Shown here one piece after another: positions 21,916 to 31,380 of a stretch of DNA of 40,494 nt. The notes beneath the pieces are model-generated. The model was given only the letters and a program-made list of their open reading frames with translations, had not been told where the DNA came from and searched no databases. Position numbers and translations under genes: made by a program. This DNA is from Glomus cerebriforme (lineage: Eukaryota > Glomeromycota > Glomeromycetes > Glomerales > Glomeraceae), in contig QKYT01000082.1 of assembly GCA_003550305.1 (NCBI GenBank), positions 202,731 through 243,224 of the forward strand, given 5' to 3'. The stretch's first letter is position 1; each line of letters opens with the position of its first letter.

Positions 21916-23490
21916 ATGGCGTCTTCCTTACCGAATCTTTGCCTTCGAAAAATATTTGAATGTATTGAGGAAAATGAGGAGGATAAACCTACTTTACACT
22001 CGTGTCTCTTGGTTAACCGACATTGGTGTCAGGAAGTTGTGCCGATCTTGTGGAGAAGTCCCAACGCATACATGTCTAAACAGTTGGTTGAAGTATATAT
22101 AGCTTGTTTGAGTGACGAAGAAAAACAAATACTTAATGATAATGGTTTAAATCTTCCGCCTTCAACTGAAATACCCCCAACATTCGATTATTCTAAATAT
22201 CGGCGTGTTCTTCACATTGGAAGTCTATATCACCACCTGTGGTGGTGGTGTAACCTTCGTAGAGACGAATGTATTGGGGCAGAAGGACGTTGGATTCTGA
22301 CAGAGTTGCTTCTAAAGCTTTTTATAAGCCGTTGTCCTGCTATATATCGGTTTTCTTGTGATGCCACTTGTTTATTGGAAAAATATGATATTACCTCTTA
22401 TCCGGGAGCCGAGTCTTGTTTACCACATATTCGACGTTTAACTCTTACCGGGAAAAGATTACGTAAATATTTTGAAAAATTTTCTATTTGTCATGGAGTA
22501 TGTCAATTAAAGACCTATTTACCTATATATGAATGGGATACTGAAAAGCAATGTAGAGATTTCGAAAAGTTTGAAGCTGAGGCGGAAGGCCTGGTTGATT
22601 TTATTCAAGCCCAAAATAATTTGCAAGATTTGGAACTCCATGGTGATTATTATGGTCACGATACTGGTGGAAGAATCATTCAAGCTTTGGAAAGTCAAGC
22701 AAAGTCATTAGTACGCCTAAAGTTAAGTTATGTTCGTTTTGAAGGCCATCCACCATTCTATGGAATTGGTGCTTGTAAGAATTTGGAAATATTAGAATTT
22801 GATGGTTGTGATGGATTGACAAGTGAGATGTGTGCTCCATTGATAGCTTCACCATTATCTCGATTATCACAGCTTAATATGTCAAATTCTGATCTTCCTG
22901 TTGACATTGTATCAGCATTAGCGAGTAATGCTAACATAAGTTTGCGAGAAGTTATCTTATGTTCCACGCAAAGTCCCGAGTATTTGGTGCAAGTCATTGA
23001 AGCTCTTGTAAGTCATTGCCCAAACATCACCAAATTTGAATCGAATCAGATTCATGGTACCATAGAAATATCTGCGGTCTGCTCACTTTTAAGCAATTCG
23101 CAGCAACTTGAAAGTTTGTCGATATATGGGGCAAGTCTGGATGCTGAAAAATTCTTACCTGCGATAGGACAATCAATACCTAGTAGTCTTCGGAGACTTA
23201 GTATTTCGTCTGAATGGCAGTTTACAACGACTGCTTTTGAATCATTTTTGGAACATTGTAAGGCACCATTGACTTGTCTGACACTTTCTGGATGTGAATG
23301 CATCACTGATGAATATTTGGAACTCATAGTACAATATTTGGGGAAAACGTTACGGCATCTTAGTGTATATCGTGCGGTATATACTAGGATGGAATCTTTT
23401 GAAAAAGTTAGAAAGGTTATACCAGAAGTCAATGCCCCCGAGGAGAGTCATCTAAAATTTTATCAAAGGCGTTGCCTACGCGATGATTAA
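21916..23490 (+). CDS. F-box/leucine-rich-repeat protein
   Basis: A single intron-free frame of 524 residues. The first 50 residues form an F-box (L-P-N-L-C-L-R-K-I-F-E-C-I ... LLVNRHWCQEVVPILWRSP), which would bind Skp1 in an SCF ubiquitin ligase. From about residue 235 to 500 leucine-rich repeats follow: LQDLELHGDY, LVRLKLSYVRFEG, LEILEFDGCDGLT, LSQLNMSNSDLP, LESLSIYGASLD, LRRLSISSEW, LTCLTLSGCECITDEYLE and LRHLSVYRA. The LSGCECITDE piece is typical of the Cys-containing LRR class. The target is unknown. The context taaaaATGG and the in-frame start favour 21916. Intron-free F-box/LRR genes of about 500 residues form large families in Glomeromycotina (general knowledge), and the lack of introns contrasts with all its neighbours. 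Confidence 0.88.
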   Translation: MASSLPNLCLRKIFECIEENEEDKPTLHSCLLVNRHWCQEVVPILWRSPNAYMSKQLVEVYIACLSDEEKQILNDNGLNLPPSTEIPPTFDYSKYRRVLHIGSLYHHLWWWCNLRRDECIGAEGRWILTELLLKLFISRCPAIYRFSCDATCLLEKYDITSYPGAESCLPHIRRLTLTGKRLRKYFEKFSICHGVCQLKTYLPIYEWDTEKQCRDFEKFEAEAEGLVDFIQAQNNLQDLELHGDYYGHDTGGRIIQALESQAKSLVRLKLSYVRFEGHPPFYGIGACKNLEILEFDGCDGLTSEMCAPLIASPLSRLSQLNMSNSDLPVDIVSALASNANISLREVILCSTQSPEYLVQVIEALVSHCPNITKFESNQIHGTIEISAVCSLLSNSQQLESLSIYGASLDAEKFLPAIGQSIPSSLRRLSISSEWQFTTTAFESFLEHCKAPLTCLTLSGCECITDEYLELIVQYLGKTLRHLSVYRAVYTRMESFEKVRKVIPEVNAPEESHLKFYQRRCLRDD

Positions 23491-24590
23491 ACAAGATTCA
23501 TAAGGTTCGTTGTTGATATGAACTTTACTTTTTTTCCTAATAGGAAGGTTTGAAAACTAAAAGCCAACTTTGTAACCCAATGATTCTGAAATATGAATAG
23601 GGTAACAAGGGTTTAGATATTATCATGTACTTATTATCATGGTATTGATATTTATGGAAATTGAAACTACTCAATTTCGTTGATAGTGAAAGTCAAACCC
23701 GATAGTTAATCAACTCAGTCGATTAGAAGTGAACTCCTGAAATTATTTAAATTACGATTAGTATCATTCATTATATGAATAGCAGACAACTTTAGCGATC
23801 ATAAGGACTTTGACACGTATCTAAAGAACGTGATTGGTATCAATGAACATTGATCTTTATTGTTGTGTATTAATTTTAACGACTTTTACTTATAAATATT
23901 TACATTTTAATTTTCCACAGCGTATCATTGATTTCTTTTATTTGTTTATTGACCTTTATCTCATTGTACCATTATTTCGTTTTAATTTTTATTAGTTTTC
24001 TAAATAAATGTTTTTTTTTTTCCTTTTTTATCCTTAAGCAAACGCTTATAGTCATATTGTTTAGAAAGGGTTATACAATAGATACACCATTCGTAACTAT
24101 AATAACACGGAATAGTAGACTATTTTATTTAATGGAAATCATTTTTGGAAAAAAGTTTTGATCAATACAGTATTGCAACATGGTTTGCATTATAATCTTT
24201 ATTTAATTTCTGCGAATGATACTTTGTTTATTCTTTATTCTGTTGTTGATGTTTATGATTTTTAAGAAATATTAATACGATGAAATTATTATTTTATATA
24301 TGTGTGTGTGAAAAAAAGATCGCTGTGAAACTATGCAAATTGGCATATATTGAAATGTACAATACAATACAATTGTTCTGTTTAATTAAATAATAAAATT
24401 TCCGTGTATGAACTGTATGATTTTTTTTATTTTTTTACTTTATATGGTTTGGTTTTATACTCAATAGTAAGCGTGATGATCGACATGTCTCACAACTTTA
24501 AAAGTATTGTACTCAATCTTTCTATTCTCCATTATTTTTTCTCTATAGAAAATCAATACTTTTTGTTTATTTAATTCAATTATTAGAACA
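23491..24590. other. 1.1-kb intergenic region, nothing recognised
   Basis: Between the F-box stop and the RPC31 start there is no credible gene. The open frame at 23928-24161 is hydrophobic Phe/Ile/Leu noise from T-rich DNA. A tgtgtgtgtg tract sits at 24301-24310 and ctcttt/tttctcc pyrimidine tracts precede RPC31. Confidence 0.5.
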
Positions 24591-25719
24591 ATGAGTAGAG
24601 GTAGAGGTGGTGGACGTCGTGGCTTCGGTGGAAGAAATGGGCCGGGATTTGGTCGACCGAATTTTTCAAGTGAATTACAAGCTATATTACATCAAACCCT
24701 TTCAAGTGACACACCCGCTGTATTATTATTTTATTGATTTTCTTTTTATTTAAAAATAGCTCAATTAATTTTCTTTTTATATTTATTTTCAGTTTTTTTT
24801 GCATATTAGGGGATTGAATTCCAAGAAGCGATACCGCCTTCTGAAGATGAGCATAAAATGCTTAATGCATTATTTGGATATAAGGCAGCTCTCAAAGATT
24901 CAGCTTTTTTTATAACAACGCCACCTCCCTCACCTGGTATGATTGTATTCCCAAATTTATTCTAATTTTCTTATAATAAATTCTCTGATTTTTTTTTTTT
25001 TAGATATTCAACGATATTCTGATCAGTTCAAAAAAAAGAAAGCTCACCATTCATTGCGAGATATTAAGACAGGTTGTATTAAATTTACGGTGAATTAACT
25101 TAACATGTATTTTTTTTAGATAAACAAAACGACAAATATATTTTAACTTATTAGATGAAATTTAATCTTAAAATATAACCAGATTTAGCATTTTTTCCGC
25201 ATGAATTACATATGGTTAAAGATGATTCAATAATAGCAACAGTTTCCACTGACGGTATTGTATTTTTCTGTACAAATTTTTATTTATTCTCAAAACTTAT
25301 TATTCTTTTATTGTTAAATCTTCTTTAGCAAATCAGAAGAAAGTTCAATTTGACTTGGATTTGACATTTGGGCAGTTGTTGGAACAAGAAAGTAAAGAAA
25401 AGACTAAAAATGTGGAGGTATTATTAAAAAAGTTTACTTGAAACCTTTAAATAGCGAATAATAATGAATATATATATAAATTAGCATGGAAATGAAAATG
25501 AATTTGAAAAATATACAGATATGGAACAGGTTCAAGAAGATGAAGAATATGGAGATGCTACAGATTATGTTGAAAGTTATTTTGACAATGGAGAGACAGA
25601 TGATGTATTTGAAGAAGATGGTAAGATAATTGCGAAAATTTTTTACTATTTATATTTTTTTTTAAAAAATATATACATATTTTTTTATAGTTGGAGGAGG
25701 AGAAGCATATTTTGATTAA
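24591..25719 (+). CDS. RPC31: RNA polymerase III subunit RPC7 (Rpc31)
   Basis: Seven exons (24591-24719, 24810-24936, 25004-25072, 25183-25254, 25329-25417, 25485-25620, 25691-25719) yield 216 residues. The order is that of RPC7: a Gly/Arg-rich start (MSRGRGGGRRGFGGR), a short conserved centre with P-P-S-E-D-E and F-F-x-x-x-P-P-P-S-P-D-I-Q-R-Y-S-D, then Leu-Arg-Asp, and an acidic C-terminus ending E-A-Y-F-D with D-Y-V-E-S-Y-F-D-N-G-E. RPC31 belongs with RPC34 to the Rpc82/34/31 initiation subcomplex of Pol III. The family is poorly conserved and recognised mainly by these ends, so the call rests on overall layout. The last exon is 29 bases including the stop. Confidence 0.85.
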
Positions 25720-26178
25720 TATTGCAGTTTAGAGAAATTTTTTTGTGAATTATAATACTATTGAGAAACAATGAAAAAGTGATTTTCGTACAAGTAAAAT
25801 AACAGATAAGAGCATATTATCTGTTATCAAAAGTGGATTGTGATCGTAAAACTAATATGGTTAAAAGTATGATTCATGTAAAACGGGAAATTTTACTGTT
25901 GTCCCAAATTACTATTATTAGAACCATTTATTAAAGATAGTAGTATCATTATATAGAAGTGTTGTACAAACAAAATGAATTTCCTAAAGAGTTTAGACGT
26001 TTATGGAAATTCTTTTTATAAACATAAATAATTAACCTTTTTTTTTTATTAGTCTAAGCCATTAGTCTAAAATAGTAGAAAAACGCAGTGTAACTTATTT
26101 TAATAAATAAATAAATTAAATCTTTTCTCCCATTTTCCAATTTATTTTTCTGAATTCTTAATTATAATTCGAGAAATT
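25720..26178. other. Intergenic region between RPC31 and the CYK3-like gene
   Basis: 459 bases, AT-rich, with one short inverted word (aacagataagagcatattatctgtt, about 25800-25825) that could form a hairpin in the RPC31 3' end. No gene is seen. Confidence 0.4.
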
Positions 26179-28288
26179 ATGGAAAATTGGGAAAATTTGT
26201 TATGGAAACCCATATATATTGCTAAGGCATTAATTGATTATGATAGTTCTCATCATATGGATTTAAATTTCAAAGCTGGTGATATCATTGAAGTATTAGG
26301 AATTGGTAAGATTATGCGATTAAATACTTATTATATTTGAAATTTATATTTACATAATAATTTTTTTTTAAAAAAGAAAATGATGATTGGTGGAATGGAT
26401 CTATTGAATGTATCGGAAAAAATGAAACAACGTTCAAATTTGGTTCATTCCCCAAAATTTATGTTGAAATAATTCAAGATAATGTTATTTCCGACTCACA
26501 TAATTTAATTCCTTCTAAAATAAAATCTCCTATAAAGTCGTCTTCTTTAAATTTAAAATCACCAAATTTACCTCCATCTCCACCTTCTCGTTCATTATCT
26601 CTTCCTACTTCAACATTATCTTCCGCAAAAAGATTATCTAATGCTTCTGCTACATATAGTCGACAATCAACCATTGATAATTATTGCATTATAAATAAAA
26701 ATGAGAATGATTCTTTCGATCCAATTAGTAAATGTACACCTATTGTAGATTCAGTTGAATTTAATCAAAAACAACATTTTGATATTTCAATATATGATTT
26801 CTCCACAGTTGATGAATATGCGCTATCAATACCAGACTCTAAAACTACTAGATTATCTCAACTTAGTACTTATCTTACTTCTGTTTGGGATCATCCATTA
26901 TATAAATTAAGAGCTATATTTATTTGGATAACTGAATTTATTTCTTTTGATATTGAAGCATATTTAACAGGTAATAATATAATTTACAAATATTGAATCT
27001 TTTTTTTTTTAATATATATATATATATATAATTATATTGAATTTATTTTTATAGGAAGATATCATCCTAAATCTTCCAAAGAAACTTTAAAAACAAGAAT
27101 GGCTAATAATGCTAGTTTTGTTGAATTATTTAATGATTTATGTGAAGAATCAGGTATATCTTCATGGACTATTAAAGGAATTTCCAAAAGTAAGAAAAAA
27201 TTATTAAATCAAATGATCCTTTATTTCATTCTTTCTAACAATTGCTTATATATAAATTTATAGCATATAATTATGAGGTTGGAACACCAATAATGGGATC
27301 ATATCAAAATACACATTTATGGAATGGAGTATATCATGAAGGAGAATATTTATTAATAGATTGTACATGTGGTTCAGGTTATTTTCAAAACAAAAAACAG
27401 TTTATAAAGAAATTTGATGAATTCTATTTTTTAACATCACCATTACATTTAATTTATTTTCATTTTCCTGATAATTCAGAACATCAGTATTTATCATCTT
27501 TTATAAACAAACAAGAATTTATTTCATTACCATTAATTAAACAATCTTATTTAAAATATGGATTTAAGTTTCTAAAATGGGTTGGTAACGAAATTGAAAT
27601 TAATCAAGATATATTAATATTTGAATTGGAACAAAATAATAATTTAGAAGAAAATATTAGATTATGTGGAAAATTGGAGTGGAAAAATAATAAAGAATTT
27701 GAAATTTTTGCTCAAAGAATGAATTATTTTGGACCTAATGGTGGAAGAATTTTTAAAATACAATCTAGTTGTCCTAATCGTGGTGAAGGTAAATTAATTA
27801 TGAATATACTTTCTGAAAATAATGAAAATGTAAGTATATAAATACATTTGTTTCTTGTATTTTTTATAATTAATAATTAACTTTTATATTTCTTATTATA
27901 GCTATCAATAGTGATAATATTAAAAGTAAAAAATACAGGAACAGGATCAAAACATGTACCATTAGTAACTCTATATTCAACACCATTCCAATTCTCATTA
28001 ATTAAACCAATAAATTCTATATTAGGTTATACCAAAAAGGTTAATTTTCAAATAATCCTATTTTATCATAATAATCAAGAACTTTCTAATTTACCTTCAG
28101 AATTCTTGATATGTAATTCTAATTTTGATAAGCAAAAATATTTTGAGATTATTGAAGATAATAATGAACAAGGTTATATAATGTTGGGTATTGATGTTAT
28201 AATGAATTATAAAGGAATTTGGTATTTAGCTTTTAAATATAATGAAAATGATACCCTAAATTTTATTACAAAGTATGAAGTTAAATAG
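26179..28288 (+). CDS. CYK3: CYK3-like protein: SH3 plus transglutaminase-like domain
   Basis: Five exons (26179-26305, 26377-26970, 27055-27189, 27264-27829, 27902-28288) encode 602 residues. An SH3 domain lies at about 11-84 (A-K-A-L-I-D-Y ... DDWWNGS ... F-G-S-F-P-K-I-Y-V). A Ser/Pro-rich linker (90-150) follows. A transglutaminase-like fold starts near 200, with L-R-A-I-F-I-W-I-T as the typical lead-in helix. The catalytic triad is incomplete: the nucleophile position in N-A-S-F-V-E-L-F is Ser261, not Cys, while H303 (T-H-L-W-N) and D318 (L-L-I-D-C) are kept. CYK3 acts at the actomyosin ring and primary septum, where its TG-like domain is known to be non-enzymatic. A KY-type domain continues to the C-terminus. 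The long single exon 26377-26970 and exon phases are internally consistent. Confidence 0.85.
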
Positions 28289-28624
28289 TTTTTACAATAT
28301 TACTTATTTTAATAGTATTATTATAATAAAAGAAACTTTACAGTATAATGAGTGAATTACGAGCTATCCAAATTGAGTCTAATTTTAATCCCACATCGTA
28401 TAATATATATGACACTAACACGTGTTTTTTATATAACAGTTTCTTCTTAATAATCAGATTTATTTGTAATAAAACATCATAAATGCGTAATTGTTTTCGT
28501 AACTCGTAAATATTACAAGTTCTTCACATAATCGATTATAAAGTTTATCATATTATATAAACCAATTTTTTTTTAAATTTTTTTTTACTTCAAACATTTC
28601 TTCCTTAACGTTTTATTTTTTTCA
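28289..28624. other. Intergenic region between CYK3-like and Cys-repeat genes
   Basis: 336 AT-rich bases with a CACGTG at 28420-28425 (taaCACGTGttt, palindromic) roughly 200 bases before the next start. Nothing else is recognised. Confidence 0.4.
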
Positions 28625-29171
28625 ATGTGTCAAGGTAATTAATACATAAATGTTGATGTTGAAAGAGCAAATTTGTCTTTTTTTTTTCTTTGCTTCTTTA
28701 TAATTCTTATATTTTATTTATCAAAAAAAAAAAAGCTGAAAGTGGACAAACAATTTGTAAAGCACCTGAATGCGATCGCCCAATTTACGTTGAAACAAAT
28801 GGGTATATTTCCATTCCAATTCCTTATTCCTATTATCCATTTTATAAATTTCGATTTTTTTTTTTTTTGCTAGAGTGAGACATCCATTTTGTGGACGTAA
28901 ATGTGCAAGTAAGTACGGTGATTATATATATCCTTCAACAACTTGTAAACGTGTTGGTTGTAACAATCCTACGTTTGTCGAACCAAACGGCCGAGTTCAC
29001 CCTTATTGTGGAAGAAGTTGTGCCCATATTGATCAGATGAATCCTCTTTCTCAAGATGGCCTTCTTCTTGATTTGGGAAATACAACTGAACAACTTAATC
29101 CATCTCCCGCTCTTTCAACTACTAACTCAACTATTGTATCTGACCTTGGTGAGGATTTTGTTGTTATGTGA
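28625..29171 (+). CDS. Small protein with two Cys-repeat motifs
   Basis: Proposed exons 28625-28634, 28736-28802 and 28874-29171 give 121 residues. The 10-base first exon (M-C-Q) is a guess; exons 2 and 3 are solid. Two copies of one motif are visible. Copy one is C11-x4-C16-x9-G26-x5-C32-G-x2-C36-A, split by the second intron, and copy two is C50-x4-C55-x9-G65-x5-C71-G-x2-C75-A. Invariant positions include the Tyr/Phe before the Glu, Asn-Gly, and His-Pro-(Y/F)-Cys-Gly. The spacing could bind zinc, but that is inference. The rest (80-121) is Ser/Thr/Asn/Leu-rich with no domain. The same motif occurs three times in the next gene, 670 bases downstream on the same strand, so the two are probably relatives. 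I do not know the function. Confidence 0.65.
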
Positions 29172-29843
29172 ATATAAAATGATATGTAATAATTGTGTAC
29201 CATTTTATAATACCTAATAAAATCGATTTGCTAAAAAATTTATAATTATACATTAATAATATTTTTTTCTGTTCCATAAATGTTCTGAAGAACACGAAAA
29301 TATAATATTGTAAAAAATATATATATATACTGCGCCGATTTTCTTTTATTATAATTTATAATTGGTTCATCGCGTTTCTTTCTAATTTATCTTTCATGGC
29401 GTAATCACGTAAAATGGTTACGTTTTGTTTTTGTAATGTTGTTATTTGATAATCTTCCTGAGAACAAAAAAGAGGCTTTCATCCATTGTATTAAACTTGA
29501 TTCGTGTTATTTATAAGGAATCATTATTTTAAAAGAAAAACAAACCATTTAATCATTACGTAATTAAAAGATGATGTAAAAATTGTGACATAATTTTTTC
29601 TTTTTCTATATAATTAGTTAATTTCATATTATGATCAAAAATCTCCCTTTTCTTTGGAGATATTTTTGTTAAGGTAACGAAAAATTTATTTTCTTTCGGT
29701 GTAAGTTTACTTTTGTTTAATTGAGAAAGAAAATTTTCGATATTTATTGAATAATAAATTTTTATTACAACTTTTACATTTTTTTATTCTTATCTATATA
29801 TAATCTAATTTGGAAGTTAATAAACCGCTTTCAATTTAAAGTA
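29172..29843. other. Intergenic region between the two Cys-repeat genes
   Basis: 672 AT-rich bases. Contains a tatatatata run (29318-29330), a gcgtaatcacgtaaaatggttacg word near 29398-29422 with partial dyad symmetry, and T-rich tracts before the next ATG. No open frame or RNA was seen. Confidence 0.4.
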
Positions 29844-30796
29844 ATGTATGCGAGTTCTTCGCGACAAATCTGTTCACGTACTGGATGTAACAAGTCAGTT
29901 TACATTGAAGCAAGTGGCTTCGCTCATCCCTACTGCGGTAAAACATGTGCATTTTATATAATCAAAAATCTACCATCAATTTCTCGATGCCAAAATCCTA
30001 CTTGTTCGCGGCAAAAATTTGTTGATTCAAGAGGAATTCAATATAATTATTGTGGAAAAAGTTGTGCTAGACAACATTCAAATCCAAAAGCGCTTTTTTG
30101 TTCTCGACCTAATTGTAATAAACGAGTCTATACAGATCCTAATGATAAAAATAAATTTTATTCTTACTGCACTTCTACCTGTTATTGGTTAGAATGTTCA
30201 ACATTAACATATACTAAATTAAGTTTATTAATTAAAGAAGATTTAGATTATATTCAGGCGTATAAAAGATTTATTTCAATGTTACCCAATGCTAAAATCA
30301 AAGGAATCATTCGACTTCAAATGCCAAAAAAATTGGTTGAAGCTCATCAAATGCATAAAAAACAAATGGCTAATCAATCCGGTTTATCATTGAATGTAAT
30401 TACTCATAATATGTATCATGGAACTAAGTCACTTTGTGATCCTCTTCAATATATTCAAACACTTTCACCAAGATGTTCGAACAGTTGTGGATTGTGTGGA
30501 ATTGTTTCTAGTGGCAACGATACTGCTTATTCAAGAAATAGTGGTCAAATGTGGTTTGCTAATAGTCCTTCAATTTCTTTTGGATATTGTGGAAATTATA
30601 GTGGAAATAGCTCAACCAAGGTTATTTTTATGGTGGATGTTTTGTCAAAAAATGCTAATAGTATATTGATTGTGAGTAAAAACTCGGTGAGTTACAACAC
30701 TTTTTTAGTTTTGAGAAATTTTTTATTATTTTACGAAAATAACCTTTTTTTTCTTTTCAGGCTACTTTACCACGTTTTCTTATTATTTTTCAATGA
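29844..30796 (+). CDS. Three Cys-repeat motifs fused to a PARP/ART-like domain
   Basis: Two exons (29844-30686, 30761-30796) give 292 residues. Three Cys motifs stand at C10-C15...C31-C35, C49-C54...C70-C74 and C86-C91...C109-C113, each C-x4-C...Y-C-x3-C. Copies one and two keep G-(x3)-Y-C-G and C-A; copy three has lost that Gly. A linker (115-185) leads to an ADP-ribosyltransferase-like C-terminus: Y-H192-G-T (NAD-binding His), a Cys-rich insert C-S-N-S-C-G-L-C-G-I, G-Q-M-W237-F-A followed by S-x-S-x-G-Y248-C (second motif), and final strand L-P-R286-F-L-I-I-F. PARP-type enzymes have Glu near that last position, so poly-ADP-ribosylation is unlikely; mono-transferase or inactive are both possible. 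The frame also stays open through the intron (see findings). The call of the ART domain rests on motif order only. Confidence 0.72.
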
Positions 30797-31380
30797 AAAT
30801 CCGAGTATCGCAAATGTTTTCGTAAATATGAAAGTAAGTTCATACAAAGTTACAAAGTTACAATATAATTAATTGGTCAAGTTTAAATAAATTTGTTAAT
30901 TAAGTGCCCAATTACAATTGAATTTTTCTTTCTTTTAAATAGTTCGGTAAAATTCTCCGAAAATATTTTTTTTTGCTACTTTACAAAAATGTCAATACTT
31001 TCTTTACCATAAGAATGTTTTTTTTAGGTACTATATTTTAAAATATTTTTAAAGTACACTTTATAATTGTCTTTTCGTAAATCGTAAATGATTATTTATT
31101 TCCTTTGGTTTTGAATTAGACAAAGGATATAAATTACATTTCATACTTAAATAAAGAAGAATTTTCAAATTTAAATGAACATGGTACATACTATCTTCCA
31201 GATTTATCGTTTAGAAGGAAGTTATAATATTTAAAATTATAATATTATCTTTTGCGTCGTGATAATTGCGCTTTTTGCTGCGGATTATCGTTTTAAAATT
31301 TTTTAAATTTATTAAAAGAATACAAAAGTATAAGTTTGGTACAAATTAAAGATGAAATAAGTCTAAAACGAATAAATAGA
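30797..31380. other. Region between the ART-like gene and RTC5, with a possible distal exon
   Basis: 584 bases between convergent stops. A canonical donor (aaa|gtaagt) lies at 30833/30834, and an acceptor (ttgaattag) at 31119 opens onto 35 sense codons and a stop at 31225-31227 (T-K-D-I-N-Y-I-S-Y-L ... S-F-R-R-K-L). This block is a candidate alternative 3' exon of the ART-like gene. The remainder is AT-rich with nothing recognised. Confidence 0.4.

Noticed and set aside
22529..23432. Overlapping frames on both strands inside the F-box gene
   Set aside because: Shadows of the 524-residue F-box/LRR frame, which alone has domain content.
23928..24161. 77-codon hydrophobic frame
   Set aside because: Phe/Ile/Leu-rich from T runs; no signal peptide plus mature-domain structure and no conserved motif.
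26474..26674. 66-codon acidic minus-strand frame
   Set aside because: Complement of the Ser/Pro-rich linker of the CYK3-like protein.
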